Shown: positions 1 through 10,009, counted from the stretch's first letter. The stretch: 64,000 nt of DNA from Bacillus pseudomycoides (GCF_002582035.1 NZ_NUQE01000045.1:42679-106678), one strand, 5' to 3'. Notes: generated from the letters alone by a model not told the origin. Translations and numbers: made by a program.

Positions 1-136
1 TGTTGTTATTGTTGTTATTGTTGTTATTGTTGTTATTGTTATTATTACGGTTATTCCAATAGTTCCAGTTATTCCAACAGCAGTTGTTATTGTTATTGTT
101 ATTGTTGTTGTTGTTATTGTCGTTATTGTCAGCCAT
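1..136 (-). CDS. Asn-rich low-complexity protein (3' end outside window)
   Basis: The reading frame starts at ATG 136-134 and runs off the left edge, so only the first 45 residues are seen. After MADNND come about a dozen Asn, then a Cys-Cys-Trp/Trp/Tyr-Trp patch, then an Asn run encoded by 9-nt repeats (AAT AAC AAC). A strong ribosome site (AAGGGGGG, about 147-154) precedes the start, so the frame is probably translated and not just a simple repeat. Function unknown; aromatic/Cys islands in poly-Asn suggest a surface or spore-associated protein, but this is a guess. Confidence 0.55.
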   Translation of the reverse strand, partial: MADNNDNNNNNNNNNNNNCCWNNWNYWNNRNNNNNNNNNNNNNNN

Positions 137-204
137 CTATCTCCATCCCCCCTTGGTCAAGCTACTAATACTATATGACGCATAGGAAAAATGGTAACGG
201 TACT

Positions 205-603
205 TTATAGATAATAATTAAAAATTCTTCTTGAAGCGATATCAGCAATTTCTGGAGGTGTAAATGTTTTATCAAGATCTGTACCTATGTTTAAGACTGC
301 TGTTGCTTCAGCATCTATGCTCTCAAATAATTCTTTCCCACGGATCGTAATCACAGGTACATCTTCAGGCAGTACAGCTTGTAAGAATTCAAGCTGTGTA
401 AAAAATGGTAAAATCCATCTTCCATCACCTTTAAAATAACGTAAATGCATTGTTCCTTGCGAATCTCCTTCTTTTACATCAACTGTTCCTGCAACATAAA
501 CATATGTTGTTAACAGCGTTTCATAAAATTCTTTTTGTTTTTGTTTATCATCATCAGCTAATGCTAATAATATTTCTAGTTTTTTTACTGGAATATGTGC
601 CAT
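205..603 (-). CDS. SseB-family protein
   Basis: 132-residue soluble protein with the N-terminal fold of the SseB (enhanced serine sensitivity) family: a short helical start, a central FKGDGRWILPFFTQLEFL segment typical of the family, and a beta-alpha pattern to the end. SseB of enterobacteria affects serine sensitivity; the biochemical role is unknown. GAGGTGG lies 6 nt before the ATG and supports this start. It follows the same strand as the Asn-rich gene, 68 bp upstream of it, so the two may be co-transcribed. Confidence 0.7.
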   Translation of the reverse strand: MAHIPVKKLEILLALADDDKQKQKEFYETLLTTYVYVAGTVDVKEGDSQGTMHLRYFKGDGRWILPFFTQLEFLQAVLPEDVPVITIRGKELFESIDAEATAVLNIGTDLDKTFTPPEIADIASRRIFNYYL

Positions 604-689
604 ACGCTGCCACCTCTGTTTTTAAAGTTATCGTAATGTAATTATACTAAATATTCTAATTTTTTTCCATAAAATTATTATTTATTTTC

Positions 690-806
690 TTACCATAATA
701 TCAAAGTGAGAAACCTCTCTTTTCTGCAATCTTTATCTAAGCAATTTAAAACTTCTTCTGCGGTAACAAGTGCTACAAACTCATCGTAAAAATTTAGAAA
801 TGTCAT
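690..806 (-). CDS. possible 38-residue ORF or gene remnant
   Basis: In the gene-poor stretch 604-946 the minus strand holds an ATG-started frame of 38 residues, containing FYDEFVALVTAEEVLNCLDK, with protein-like composition. The frame stays open 9 codons further upstream before a stop, and there is only a weak AGGTG 3 nt from the ATG. It may be the remnant of a longer gene. The rest of 604-946 is AT-rich with nothing else recognisable. Confidence 0.3.
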   Translation of the reverse strand: MTFLNFYDEFVALVTAEEVLNCLDKDCRKERFLTLILW

Positions 807-946
807 TAACACCTGAATTGAACATGTCTTTCTTTAATAAAAAATTTTTTGTTGAATTCATTCAAAAAATACATAAAAACCCCTTACAAAAAGAATAAAA
901 ATGTATTATCATGTATTAAAATACAAAATAAGAAAGGGGCATCACA

Positions 947-1129
947 GTGAAGATTTGGTTTTATGAAAAAACAAGGACAATGGATGATTTGCTTGGTATC
1001 TGGGACAATGTACCGACTATTCCTAGAATTGGTGAAAAAGTAGAAATTTTAAAGAAAGTACGCACTGTAACAGATATTAAATATATAAAAAACGGTAATA
1101 ACTTCCATGTAGAAATACTTATTTACTAA
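947..1129 (+). CDS. small hypothetical protein
   Basis: 60-residue protein starting with GTG, with GAAAGGGG about 6 nt before it. It begins MKIWFYEKTRTMDDLLGIWD and contains VPTIPRIGEKVEIL, which looks like the start of a small beta-barrel. No family recognised. It is transcribed toward the frameshifted CPBP gene and shares its hairpin terminator (1131-1174), which supports a real gene. Confidence 0.6.
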   Translation: MKIWFYEKTRTMDDLLGIWDNVPTIPRIGEKVEILKKVRTVTDIKYIKNGNNFHVEILIY

Positions 1130-1130
1130 A

Positions 1131-1174
1131 GAGAAAAGCTCTCCATATTTCCTTTAGGAGAGCCTTTCTCTTTC
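1131..1174. terminator. bidirectional hairpin terminator
   Basis: An imperfect inverted repeat (aaagagaaaagctctcc / ggagagcctttctcttt) between two convergent genes. It overlaps the last codons of the CPBP gene on the minus strand. Confidence 0.6.
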
Positions 1175-2196
1175 ATCTACTTTTTTAATCACAATCATAT
1201 CATCCACTAGTTCCATTTTTACATAATCCCGTTCTTCTAAGCATAAATGATTGACAGCTTCATCAGGCAATTCGACAGCCATATAATGTTCTGTTAATAC
1301 AACTTGACTATATGCGGCTTGCTGTGCAATCCAATTAGCTTGTTTTTCTTCTTGAATCACTCGTAGCGACGGCAATCCAACTTCTTTTACTGTACGCCAA
1401 TTGTTACGAATAAAGGGAACAAGCCATAATAAACTAATGATAACAATAGCAAGACCAATCCATAAATTACTTTGTGCTTGCAGATCAGCAATTTTCACTG
1501 TTTCTTGCGCACGGCTACTATCACTAAATTGAATGATGCTAACAACACTATTGTTTAAAGCATGCACAATGATATTCGTCCATAGGCTTTTCGTTTTAAT
1601 ATATAACAGGCACATAACTACGCCAAATAAAAACGCACCAATCACATCTACATGTCCGAATCCAAAAATAAGTGAGGAAACGATAATAGCACGTTTCAGC
1701 CCCCATTTATACGCCATTCGATTTAAAAAAAGCCGCGAAAAATCACTTCTTCCATAATTGGTGCAAATATACAAGCTGAAATCACACTAAAAATCTTTGT
1801 AAAGGTAGTGCTCATGTCAATAACATTTCCATCATTTAATAAATCAACTAGAAAGTTAGGAATCAGCTGAGCTAATATGTAAAACTGAATATAAGACATA
1901 CCAAATGAAAAAATCATGCCCATAGCCATAGCAATCAAAATTAGCGCCCATGGAATTGATGCTGGCTTATCAAAAAAACTTGTAAATACTGCGTTATGTT
2001 TTTTCATCTTATTAAATAACCAAAGTAGTGGAAAGATAAAGAAAACCAATGTTTCTGAAACAAAATCAAATAAACTACTTTCAGCACCTATTATCCCTAA
2101 CAGGAAATATACAATAAATGCTCCTAAAATCATCCATCCAAAAAAACTCCGAAGTCGAATACGTGAAAATGCAAGATTAATAGAAAACACCTCCAA
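1154..2196 (-). pseudogene. CPBP-family intramembrane metalloprotease, broken by a frameshift
   Basis: Two overlapping frames make one CPBP (CAAX protease/bacteriocin-processing) protein. The upstream frame (2196-1723) has three to four membrane segments and ends EEVIFRGFF, carrying the EExxxR motif. The downstream frame continues LNRMAYKWGL, then FGFGHVDVIGAF with the conserved His and further membrane segments. The break is in a homopolymer at 1725-1731: seven A (T on the coding strand) where eight would restore G-F-F-L-N-R. The tail (VVLTEHYMAVELPDEA to KKVDERERLS) looks like an AbrB/MazE-type hairpin, an unusual addition. Either a sequencing error or a true or phase-variable frameshift. 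Confidence 0.75.
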
Positions 2197-2285
2197 GATG
2201 ATATATTTATATTATAGTATCAATATGCTGTAATCTCTTCTTATATTTATCAATTTGTTTTTATATCATTCTATAACTGCAGAAA

Positions 2286-2345
2286 ATAAAGTGAGACTTC
2301 CATCAGTGGGGGCGGTCCTTCATCCCCCACTGATGGAACTTTTTA
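2286..2345 (-). repeat. bcr1 fragment (3'-end hairpin only)
   Basis: Only the terminal hairpin of bcr1 is kept (ATAAAGTGAGACTTCCATCAG, then a matching cccccactgatgg arm). The 5' half is missing. Confidence 0.7.
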
Positions 2346-2597
2346 ATAAAGTTTTATTAAATTAACGATATTTACCTTGATATGTGAACAAATCTAAAGA
2401 GCATGTTTTGAAAAAAATTGATTAAAACATACTCTTATATAATGTAGCTGATTAACTTCTTTATAAAAAAGTTTGATTATTTTTGGAACCCTTGTTACCC
2501 GTTAGTTTAAGTACATTTGACACTAAACTGTTCCTAAAGTTAACCGATAGCCCTTAATTTGACTGGGCTCGAAATTATGAAATTAACTCAATTGTAT
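2346..2597. other. non-coding stretch with one hairpin
   Basis: No gene seen. An inverted repeat at 2398-2409/2424-2435 (AGAGCATGTTTT against AAAACATACTCT, 11 of 12 paired) could be a relic terminator. A CCCGTTAGTTTAA segment near 2500 resembles one at about 3810, a short dispersed similarity of unknown meaning. Confidence 0.35.
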
Positions 2598-3629
2598 TTA
2601 TTTTATAAATGTATCGCACATCCATTCATAAAATTTTTCCTTCTCTTCAAATTGTGGATAATGAGCTGATTTCTCAAAAGCTATAAATTCTTTCTTATCG
2701 GCTTCAATTATATCAAAATATTTTTTTGCTGCATTAGAGGAAGTCATATAGTCATATTTACCCATTACAAAATAGCATGGTAAATTAAGTTTTGTTACTA
2801 AAGTAGGCAATGGATTTTTTAATACATCCTTTATCAAAGTCTTTTGTGAATAAGATAACCCATAGTTATAACGGATTACATCTAATAAGTTATACTCACT
2901 ACTGAACAACATATCTATGCTATTACCATCGGGGTTATCAATAAGTCTTGAACTCCCACCATATTTCATAACATAATTTCGCGGGGTAAACGTATCACCA
3001 TTTTTGATTTTTTCAGTTAACCCTTGTAAATATAAAACATCATCTTTATTGCCAGCAGTTTGAGCCTGATTAATAGAATAGTTTAAACTGTCAGTTTCGC
3101 TTTCTACTGTATCACTCATCTGTCCAATACCAATATATGCTTCATATTTTTCAGAAGCTTTATAGGCAGCTTGCGTTGCAATGTATGTACCATAAGAATG
3201 ACCAATTAGTATTACCTTTTCTTTGCCAAGACGTTTTGATATATAATCCGTCACAGCCAATAAGTCCTCCACCAGTAAGTCTGATGAAAGATTAGAATAG
3301 TCTTCAAAAAAATGATATGATTTTCCACTTGCTCTTTGGTCGTAATTAACAACCGTAAAATTTATTTCCAATAAGTCTTGGTATTTATCGGCATACGGTA
3401 TTTCCGAACATCCAGGTCCTCCATGTACAAAAATAATAACTGGATTATCCTTATCTTTGCCACGTATCATAATTTCATGACTACTTCCATTTATCTCTAC
3501 TTGTTCTAATGCACTTATACTGTTATTACCTTTTATATGTGAAGTCCATGTAGGAAAAAAAAGTGCTATGATTAGTAATATTATAATAATTACTCCGATA
3601 AATTTTATTAATTTTTTTATGTTTTTCAT
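2598..3629 (-). CDS. membrane-anchored alpha/beta hydrolase (proline iminopeptidase-like)
   Basis: 343 residues. A hydrophobic segment at about 8-28 anchors or exports the protein; no lipobox is seen. The body is an alpha/beta hydrolase: oxyanion-hole HGGPG at 69-73, YDQRASGKS around 96-104 as in proline iminopeptidases, nucleophile elbow GHSYG with Ser145, and a likely catalytic His in SAHYPQF near the C-terminus. HGGPG plus DQRG/A is typical of S33 peptidases, though related esterases share it. The gene stands alone, flanked by repeats, which suggests an accessory gene. Confidence 0.75.
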   Translation of the reverse strand: MKNIKKLIKFIGVIIIILLIIALFFPTWTSHIKGNNSISALEQVEINGSSHEIMIRGKDKDNPVIIFVHGGPGCSEIPYADKYQDLLEINFTVVNYDQRASGKSYHFFEDYSNLSSDLLVEDLLAVTDYISKRLGKEKVILIGHSYGTYIATQAAYKASEKYEAYIGIGQMSDTVESETDSLNYSINQAQTAGNKDDVLYLQGLTEKIKNGDTFTPRNYVMKYGGSSRLIDNPDGNSIDMLFSSEYNLLDVIRYNYGLSYSQKTLIKDVLKNPLPTLVTKLNLPCYFVMGKYDYMTSSNAAKKYFDIIEADKKEFIAFEKSAHYPQFEEKEKFYEWMCDTFIK

Positions 3630-3860
3630 ATGATCCCTTTCTGCTTAATGTATTTATTTGTCTTGCTTAAAATAAATTATTACTTTTATTCATAAAATCC
3701 CCTCCCTCTTTACTTTAACATGGTTGAAACAAATATATATTACATTATTTGTAAAAATTTCTATTAACAATTAATAAAAAGAGATTACTGCTTTTTGAAC
3801 AAACTTGCCCCGTTAGTTAAAAAGAAAATACCCTTAGACAAATAATTACCTAGCGGAAAA

Positions 3861-3940
3861 GACATCGTAACATTTTTATAAATGTCGCGAGTTTAATTTT
3901 AAACATCGCATCTTTTTTACAAACGTCGTGACTTTATTTC
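3861..3940. repeat. four tandem imperfect 20-bp repeats
   Basis: Exactly four 20-bp units (3861, 3881, 3901, 3921) share the pattern aaacRtCGYgacttttttac. Each has a CG-containing core followed by a T-rich tract, in phase with about two helical turns. It abuts a bcr1 copy. The preceding stretch 3630-3860 holds no gene. Confidence 0.65.
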
Positions 3941-3950
3941 AAAAACACAA

Positions 3951-4065
3951 CTGATGGTTAGTTGAACAAATCGGGCGCATACCAGCAGTTGTCCCTCACC
4001 TCTCTACCTCGCTTCTCTCTCAATCTTGAGGTGAGGGTCTTACTGCCCACGAATAGCGGGATAAA
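3951..4065 (-). repeat. bcr1 copy, truncated at its 3' end
   Basis: The minus strand reads TTTATCCCGCTATTCGTGGG, then ACCTCAAGATTGAGAGAGAA and the rest of bcr1. The terminal hairpin is lost after the CTGATGG arm at 3951, next to the 20-bp repeats. Confidence 0.85.
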
Positions 4066-4080
4066 TCTTACTTACCAAAT

Positions 4081-4123
4081 GAAGAAAAAGGCTATCTCCT
4101 TCTTGGAGACAGCCTTTTTCTTC
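4081..4123 (-). terminator. terminator of the acyl-CoA dehydrogenase gene
   Basis: Strong inverted repeat (aaaaaggctatctcc / ggagacagccttttt), 10 bp past the stop codon, with a T tract on the minus strand. Confidence 0.8.
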
Positions 4124-4132
4124 ATCTTAACT

Positions 4133-5350
4133 TTATTTCGTTACCATTTTTGCCTCATTTTCTTCAAAAGGCCACTTCGGTAACATGTTACGAAGCTCCT
4201 TATCAGAACGATATCCAAGTGCGTATTCCGCTTGCATAATCGTATGAATTTCACGTGTTCCTTCGTAAATAACTGGAGCTTTTGCATTTCGTAAATATCG
4301 TTCTACTGGGAATTCATTCGAATATCCATAGGCACCATGCACCTGCACCGCATCATTTGCTGCTTCAAATGCGGCATCACAAGCAATCCATTTTGCTAAA
4401 GATGTTTCCTGTGTGTTACGTTTCCCTTCATTTTTTAACCATCCTGCTTTATAGACCAATAAACGTGATATTTCAAGATTCGCAGACATTTTCGCAATCA
4501 TTTGCTGTACAAGTTGATGTTTTCCAATTTCTTTTCCAAATGTTTTACGCTCTTCACAATACTTTACACTCGCTTCTAAACTTGCTTGAATGAGCCCGCA
4601 CGCTCCTGCCGCTACCGTAAAACGGCCATTGTCTAATGATGCCATTGCAATTTTAAATCCTTCTCCCTCTTCTCCAAGAAGATTTTCCACCGGCACTTTC
4701 ACATCATCTAGAAATACTTCTCCTGTATTGCCCGCTCTAATACCAAGCTTTCCTTTTATCGCTTTTGTCGATACCCCAGGAAATGTTCGTTCCACGATAA
4801 AACAAGAAATACCGCGATGCTTTAATTCTGGGTTTGTTTTTGCAAATATTAAGAAGTGGTCTGCAACATCACATAAAGAAATCCATGTTTTAGATCCATT
4901 TAATACGTAGTAATCACCTTGTTTTACCGCTGTTGTTTGCATAGCAACAACATCTGATCCTGCATTTGGTTCAGTTAAACCGAACGCCCCAATTTTTTCA
5001 CCTTTCGCTTGTGGAACAAGGTACTTTTGTTTTTGTTCTTCTGTCCCCCATTGGAGAAGTGTCATGCTATTTAATCCTGTATGTACAGATACAGCTGTAC
5101 GGAAAGCTGTGTCACCACGTTCTAATTCTTCACAAACAATAGCGAGCGTATTATAATCCATTCCAACACCGCCATATTGCTCTGGAATACAAACGCCCAT
5201 AAACTGTAACTCAGCTAAACGCTTCAAGATTTTTTCTTCAAAATGTCCTTTTTCATCCCATTCTTTAATGTATGGAATAATTTCATTATCTACAAATGAT
5301 CTCACTACTTTTCTGACACTTTGTTGTTCTTCTGTTAAAGAAAAATTCAT
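4133..5350 (-). CDS. acyl-CoA dehydrogenase, probably glutaryl-CoA dehydrogenase-like
   Basis: 405-residue FAD flavoprotein with the full acyl-CoA dehydrogenase architecture: LTEPNAGSD flavin-binding stretch, KTWIS loop, and the catalytic-base segment YEGTREIH with Glu363. Residues 83-93 read FRTAVSVHTGL. Glutaryl-CoA dehydrogenases have YRSAMSVQSSL here, and their Arg binds the distal carboxylate of the substrate; Arg84 is in that position, where butyryl-CoA-type enzymes have a neutral residue. It lies 12 bp behind a family III CoA-transferase, as in the glutarate to glutaryl-CoA to crotonyl-CoA route. General family certain; substrate inferred. Confidence 0.85.
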   Translation of the reverse strand: MNFSLTEEQQSVRKVVRSFVDNEIIPYIKEWDEKGHFEEKILKRLAELQFMGVCIPEQYGGVGMDYNTLAIVCEELERGDTAFRTAVSVHTGLNSMTLLQWGTEEQKQKYLVPQAKGEKIGAFGLTEPNAGSDVVAMQTTAVKQGDYYVLNGSKTWISLCDVADHFLIFAKTNPELKHRGISCFIVERTFPGVSTKAIKGKLGIRAGNTGEVFLDDVKVPVENLLGEEGEGFKIAMASLDNGRFTVAAGACGLIQASLEASVKYCEERKTFGKEIGKHQLVQQMIAKMSANLEISRLLVYKAGWLKNEGKRNTQETSLAKWIACDAAFEAANDAVQVHGAYGYSNEFPVERYLRNAKAPVIYEGTREIHTIMQAEYALGYRSDKELRNMLPKWPFEENEAKMVTK

Positions 5351-5362
5351 TTGTACTGCCTC

Positions 5363-6550
5363 CTATATCCATTGGTTTTTTTTCATTTCCGTAATGCTTT
5401 CCTGCGAATACCCTAGTTCTTTCAAGATCTGTTCTGTATGTTCCCCGTGAAGTGGCGGATGTTTCTGCATCCGCACTGGTGTCTTTGCAAGTTTTAATGG
5501 TGAACCTACAAGTGTAAGATTTTCAATGGTTGGATGTTCCATATGAATTGTCATATCTCGCGAAACTGCCTGCTCTGTTTCTAACGCTTCCTTCACATTG
5601 AGAATTGGTCCATTTGGAATCCCTGCTTCATCCAAAAGTTGTTTCCAGTCCTCTTTCTTCTTCTTTTTCATTTCTTTTGCAAGAATATCTACAAGTTCTT
5701 CCCTATGCAAAAGTCGATTTGCATTTGTTTTATAGCAATCTAAACGAGATAAATCTTGTCTACCAAGTAACAAACAAAACTTATGAAACTGTTCATCATT
5801 TCCAACTGCAACAACAAGATCTCCATCCTCCGCCTGAAATACTTGATACGGAACAATATTCGGATGCTGGTTTCCAAGTCTCTCTGGCAATTCTCCTGTA
5901 CACAAATAATTGCTTGCTACATTTACTAATGCCGCTAGTTGTGAATCAAATAAAGAAATATCAATTTCTTGCCCTTCTCCTGTTCTATTTCGGTGCTGCA
6001 AAGCGGCTAAAATCCCTATACACGTAAAAAGACCTGTGAGCACATCTGCAATCGCAACTCCCACTTTTGCAGGCTCTTCATCCTTTCCTCCTGTTATACT
6101 CATAAGCCCACTCATCGCTTGGATCATATAATCATAACCAGGAAGATGTGAAGCAGGACCCTTTTGACCAAAACCACTAATAGAAGCTAGAATAATGTCT
6201 TCCTTCACCTCTTGTAACACTTCATAACCAAGTCCCATTCTCTCAAGTGTTCCAGGCTTGAAATTTTGTACAACAATATCCGCATGAGAAACAAGTTTTT
6301 TCAAAACATCCTTTCCCATTTGTGATTTTAAATTTAATGTAAGCGACTCTTTATTACGATTCGCACAAAGAAAATAAGCGCTTTCTCCCTCTACAAAAGG
6401 TGGCCCCCATCCTCTTGTATCATCGCCATTTCCCGTATTCTCAATTTTTATTACCTCTGCTCCTAAATCACCGAGAATCATCGTACAAAAAGGACCGGCA
6501 AGAACCCGAGATAAATCAATAATTTTGATTCCGTGTAATGCTCCCTCCAA
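5363..6550 (-). CDS. family III (CaiB/BaiF) CoA-transferase, likely dicarboxylate CoA-transferase
   Basis: 395 residues. N-terminal GIKIIDLSRVLAGPFCTMILGDLGAEVIKIE is the family signature, NRNKESLTLNLK follows, and PGYDYMIQAMSGLM carries the likely catalytic Asp (about 140) that forms the acyl-CoA intermediate. Family members move CoA between carboxylates such as succinate, glutarate, oxalate or carnitine. The partner gene 12 bp downstream has glutaryl-CoA dehydrogenase features, so glutarate is the most economical substrate (inference). GGAGG-rich sequence precedes the ATG. Placed behind the patA terminator, so expression may be partly by read-through. Confidence 0.82.
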   Translation of the reverse strand: MEGALHGIKIIDLSRVLAGPFCTMILGDLGAEVIKIENTGNGDDTRGWGPPFVEGESAYFLCANRNKESLTLNLKSQMGKDVLKKLVSHADIVVQNFKPGTLERMGLGYEVLQEVKEDIILASISGFGQKGPASHLPGYDYMIQAMSGLMSITGGKDEEPAKVGVAIADVLTGLFTCIGILAALQHRNRTGEGQEIDISLFDSQLAALVNVASNYLCTGELPERLGNQHPNIVPYQVFQAEDGDLVVAVGNDEQFHKFCLLLGRQDLSRLDCYKTNANRLLHREELVDILAKEMKKKKKEDWKQLLDEAGIPNGPILNVKEALETEQAVSRDMTIHMEHPTIENLTLVGSPLKLAKTPVRMQKHPPLHGEHTEQILKELGYSQESITEMKKNQWI

Positions 6551-6569
6551 CCCCTTCTCCTCCTATAGT

Positions 6570-6624
6570 AAAAACCAGCAAAACCAATTAGAGCGAACAT
6601 AAACATGGTGGTTTTACTGGTTTG
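6570..6624 (-). terminator. terminator behind patA
   Basis: Inverted repeat (aaaccagcaaaacca / tggttttactggttt) with a T run on the minus strand, between patA and the CoA-transferase gene. It would separate the two halves of the diamine cluster or reduce expression of the second. Confidence 0.65.
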
Positions 6625-6650
6625 TTTTTACACGTTATTGTATGGAATGA

Positions 6651-8033
<1,383 letters not shown>

Positions 8034-9527
8034 CTATTTCACTCCTACAGTCTTTTTATTTGCAAACCAACCAATTGGTTCTACTTCTAGATTTATATTA
8101 ATCTGCTTAATTTCTTGGAATTCCTCTAAACCAAACGTTCCTAAACTACGACCGATACCACTTTGCTTATATCCGCCCCAAGGAGCTTCATTATATGTTG
8201 GATGATAGCTATTAATCCACGTGATTCCTGCGCGAAGCTTGCGAATCACGCGCATTGCTTTTGCGCCATCAACTGTAAATACCCCTCCAGCTAAGCCGTA
8301 ATCTGTACCGTTTGCTAGCTCAATTGCTTCCTGTTCATCCTTAAACTTTTGGATAACTACAACAGGACCAAAAATTTCTTCCTGCACAATACGCATATCA
8401 GGTTTTGCATTGACAAAGACCGTTGGTTCAATGAAGAAACCATCACCTTTCCCATCCGTTGTAATACGCTTCCCTCCGCAAGCAATTTCTGCTCCTTCGT
8501 CTTTCCCAATCTCAATATAGCGTAATACTTTTTCCATATGCTCTTGACTTACAAGTGGTCCCATCTCTGATTCCGGGTTATCACCAGGTCCGACATTAAT
8601 TTGCTTTGCTCGTTCTACGAAACTACTAACAAATCTATCGTAAACGCTTTCTTCTACAAGGATTCTTGATCCCGCTGAGCATACTTGTCCACTACCTGCA
8701 TAAATACCAAACAATGCATAATCAACAGCAGTTTCAAAATCTGCATCTGCAAAAATAATATTTGGAGATTTTCCGCCAAGTTCTAGCGAAATCTTTTTCA
8801 TATTATCTGCCGCTGTTCTCATAATGTGCTTTCCAGTTTTCGTTCCACCTGTAAAGGAAACCATATCTACTTTACCGCTCGCCGCAATTTCATTTCCTAC
8901 TGTTGGGCCGGCACCCATTACCATATTTGCAACACCTTTTGGTAATTCTATTTTCTCGAAAATTTCAAATAACTTCATTGCAGTAATTGGTGTAACCTCA
9001 GACGGTTTAAATACAATGGTATTTCCAGCCGCTAAAGCAGGTGCAATTTTCCATACACTCATTAATAACGGATAATTCCAAGGAACAATTAATCCACAAA
9101 CACCAACTGGTTCTCTAACTACCATAGCTTGCATTGGATCAGCTACATGATATGTTTGTCCATCTGGTTTTGTAATAAGCCCAGCATAATAACGGAAGCA
9201 AGCTGCCGCATCCCCAATATCACCTTCTGCCTCGCGGTGTGTTTTTCCATTATCCATTGTTTCAAGACGTGTAAGTTCTTCCTTATTTTTATCAATTTCA
9301 TCTGCTATTTTAAATAAATAAGATGCTCTTTCAGCAGCAGATGTTTCTGACCAAATTCCGCTATCAAAAGTCGCTCTTGCCACTTCTATCGCTTCTTTTG
9401 CATCCTCGATCGTTCCTTCAGGCGCATATGCGATAACCTTGCCATTCGCAGGGTTAATAATAGGTCGTTTCTCTTGATTACTAGACTCTTTCCACTCACC
9501 ATTTAGATACATTTTTAAATCTAGCAT
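8034..9527 (-). CDS. aldehyde dehydrogenase, likely for aminoaldehydes
   Basis: 497-residue NAD(P)-dependent aldehyde dehydrogenase of the betaine/gamma-aminobutyraldehyde type. Motifs in order: PWNYPLLM, FTGGTKTGKHI nucleotide-binding turn, LELGGKSPN with the general-base Glu (about 256), SGQVCSAGSR with the catalytic Cys (about 290), and EEIFGPV. Next to patA it most likely oxidises 4-aminobutanal to GABA (or 5-aminopentanal to 5-aminovalerate). GGGGGA stands 9 nt before ATG. First gene of a sigma-54-dependent operon. Confidence 0.85.
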   Translation of the reverse strand: MLDLKMYLNGEWKESSNQEKRPIINPANGKVIAYAPEGTIEDAKEAIEVARATFDSGIWSETSAAERASYLFKIADEIDKNKEELTRLETMDNGKTHREAEGDIGDAAACFRYYAGLITKPDGQTYHVADPMQAMVVREPVGVCGLIVPWNYPLLMSVWKIAPALAAGNTIVFKPSEVTPITAMKLFEIFEKIELPKGVANMVMGAGPTVGNEIAASGKVDMVSFTGGTKTGKHIMRTAADNMKKISLELGGKSPNIIFADADFETAVDYALFGIYAGSGQVCSAGSRILVEESVYDRFVSSFVERAKQINVGPGDNPESEMGPLVSQEHMEKVLRYIEIGKDEGAEIACGGKRITTDGKGDGFFIEPTVFVNAKPDMRIVQEEIFGPVVVIQKFKDEQEAIELANGTDYGLAGGVFTVDGAKAMRVIRKLRAGITWINSYHPTYNEAPWGGYKQSGIGRSLGTFGLEEFQEIKQININLEVEPIGWFANKKTVGVK

Positions 9528-9569
9528 TGTATATAATCCCCCTTTGTCGATCGTTCATATATTATATAA

Positions 9570-9584
9570 GCAATAATTGTGCCA
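9570..9584 (-). promoter_or_regulatory. sigma-54 (-24/-12) promoter of the aldehyde dehydrogenase-patA operon
   Basis: The minus strand reads TTGGCACAATTATTGCTT. GG and GC are separated by 10 nt and TGGCAC-N5-TTGC matches the sigma-54 consensus fully. It lies 43 bp upstream of the start codon. A sigma-54 activator gene is next door (10010-12139). Confidence 0.85.
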
Positions 9585-9631
9585 ATATTTAAAATACCAA
9601 GTAATCATACAAAAACTGACTATTTCTTCAA

Positions 9632-9762
9632 ATAAAGTGAACCTTCCATCAGTAGGGGTTTTCTTCATCCCCCACTGATAGAAAGCTCTCACCAATCAGA
9701 CTTATCCTCCAGCCTCTCAATCTTAAGGTGGGGATCTTACTGCCCGTTGATGCGGGATAACA
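9632..9762 (-). repeat. bcr1 copy (diverged)
   Basis: Starts ATAAAGTGAACCTTCCATCAG and ends TGCGGGATAA. The middle stem has decayed. It lies between the sigma-54 promoter and the palindromes at 9773-9807. Confidence 0.85.
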
Positions 9763-9772
9763 CATACAAACT

Positions 9773-9807
9773 TATGCATTTTTGCATAGGTTATTACATT
9801 TTGCATA
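9773..9807. promoter_or_regulatory. putative enhancer pair for the sigma-54 activator
   Basis: Perfect inverted repeat TATGCA-TTTT-TGCATA at 9773-9788, and a weaker relative at 9792-9807 with an intact TGCATA arm. Centres are 19 bp apart. The same arrangement occurs upstream of glutamate dehydrogenase. It is about 190-220 bp upstream of the promoter at 9570-9584, a usual distance for NtrC-type activators. Confidence 0.55.
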
Positions 9808-9819
9808 ATCACAACAAAA

Positions 9820-9966
9820 ATAAAGTGAAACTTCCTTTTGGAGCGCTCTTCTCCAAAAGGTTAGTTGAACCAATCGGGCTTTTACGGACAGTTATCCCCC
9901 ACCTATCTTCTTCGCTTCTCTCTCAATCTTGAGGTGGGGGACTTACTGCCCGCGAATAGCGGGATA
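9820..9966 (-). repeat. bcr1 copy, nearly full length
   Basis: Flanked by ATAAA (9820-9824) and GCGGGATAA (to 9966). The terminal hairpin sequence differs (CTTCCTTTTGGAG / CTCCAAAAGG) but is still fully paired, a compensatory variant. It lies just past the end of the sigma-54 activator gene. Confidence 0.9.
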
Positions 9967-10009
9967 ACAAAGAAAAAGGAGTAGTCCATGTAGACTTCCC
10001 CTTTCTCTT

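Noticed and set aside
1-170. Simple repeat or CRISPR-like array at the left edge
   Set aside because: The units are codon repeats in an open frame with start and ribosome site; no spacers.
3861-3940. CRISPR array
   Set aside because: Units are contiguous 20-mers without spacers and no cas genes are near.
3962-4183. 73-codon ORF through a bcr1 copy
   Set aside because: Consists of repeat and terminator sequence and overlaps the end of the acyl-CoA dehydrogenase gene.
6570-6650. Possible sigma-54 promoter in front of the CoA-transferase gene
   Set aside because: No GG-N10-GC in the region; the TGG and GC bases belong to the terminator stem.
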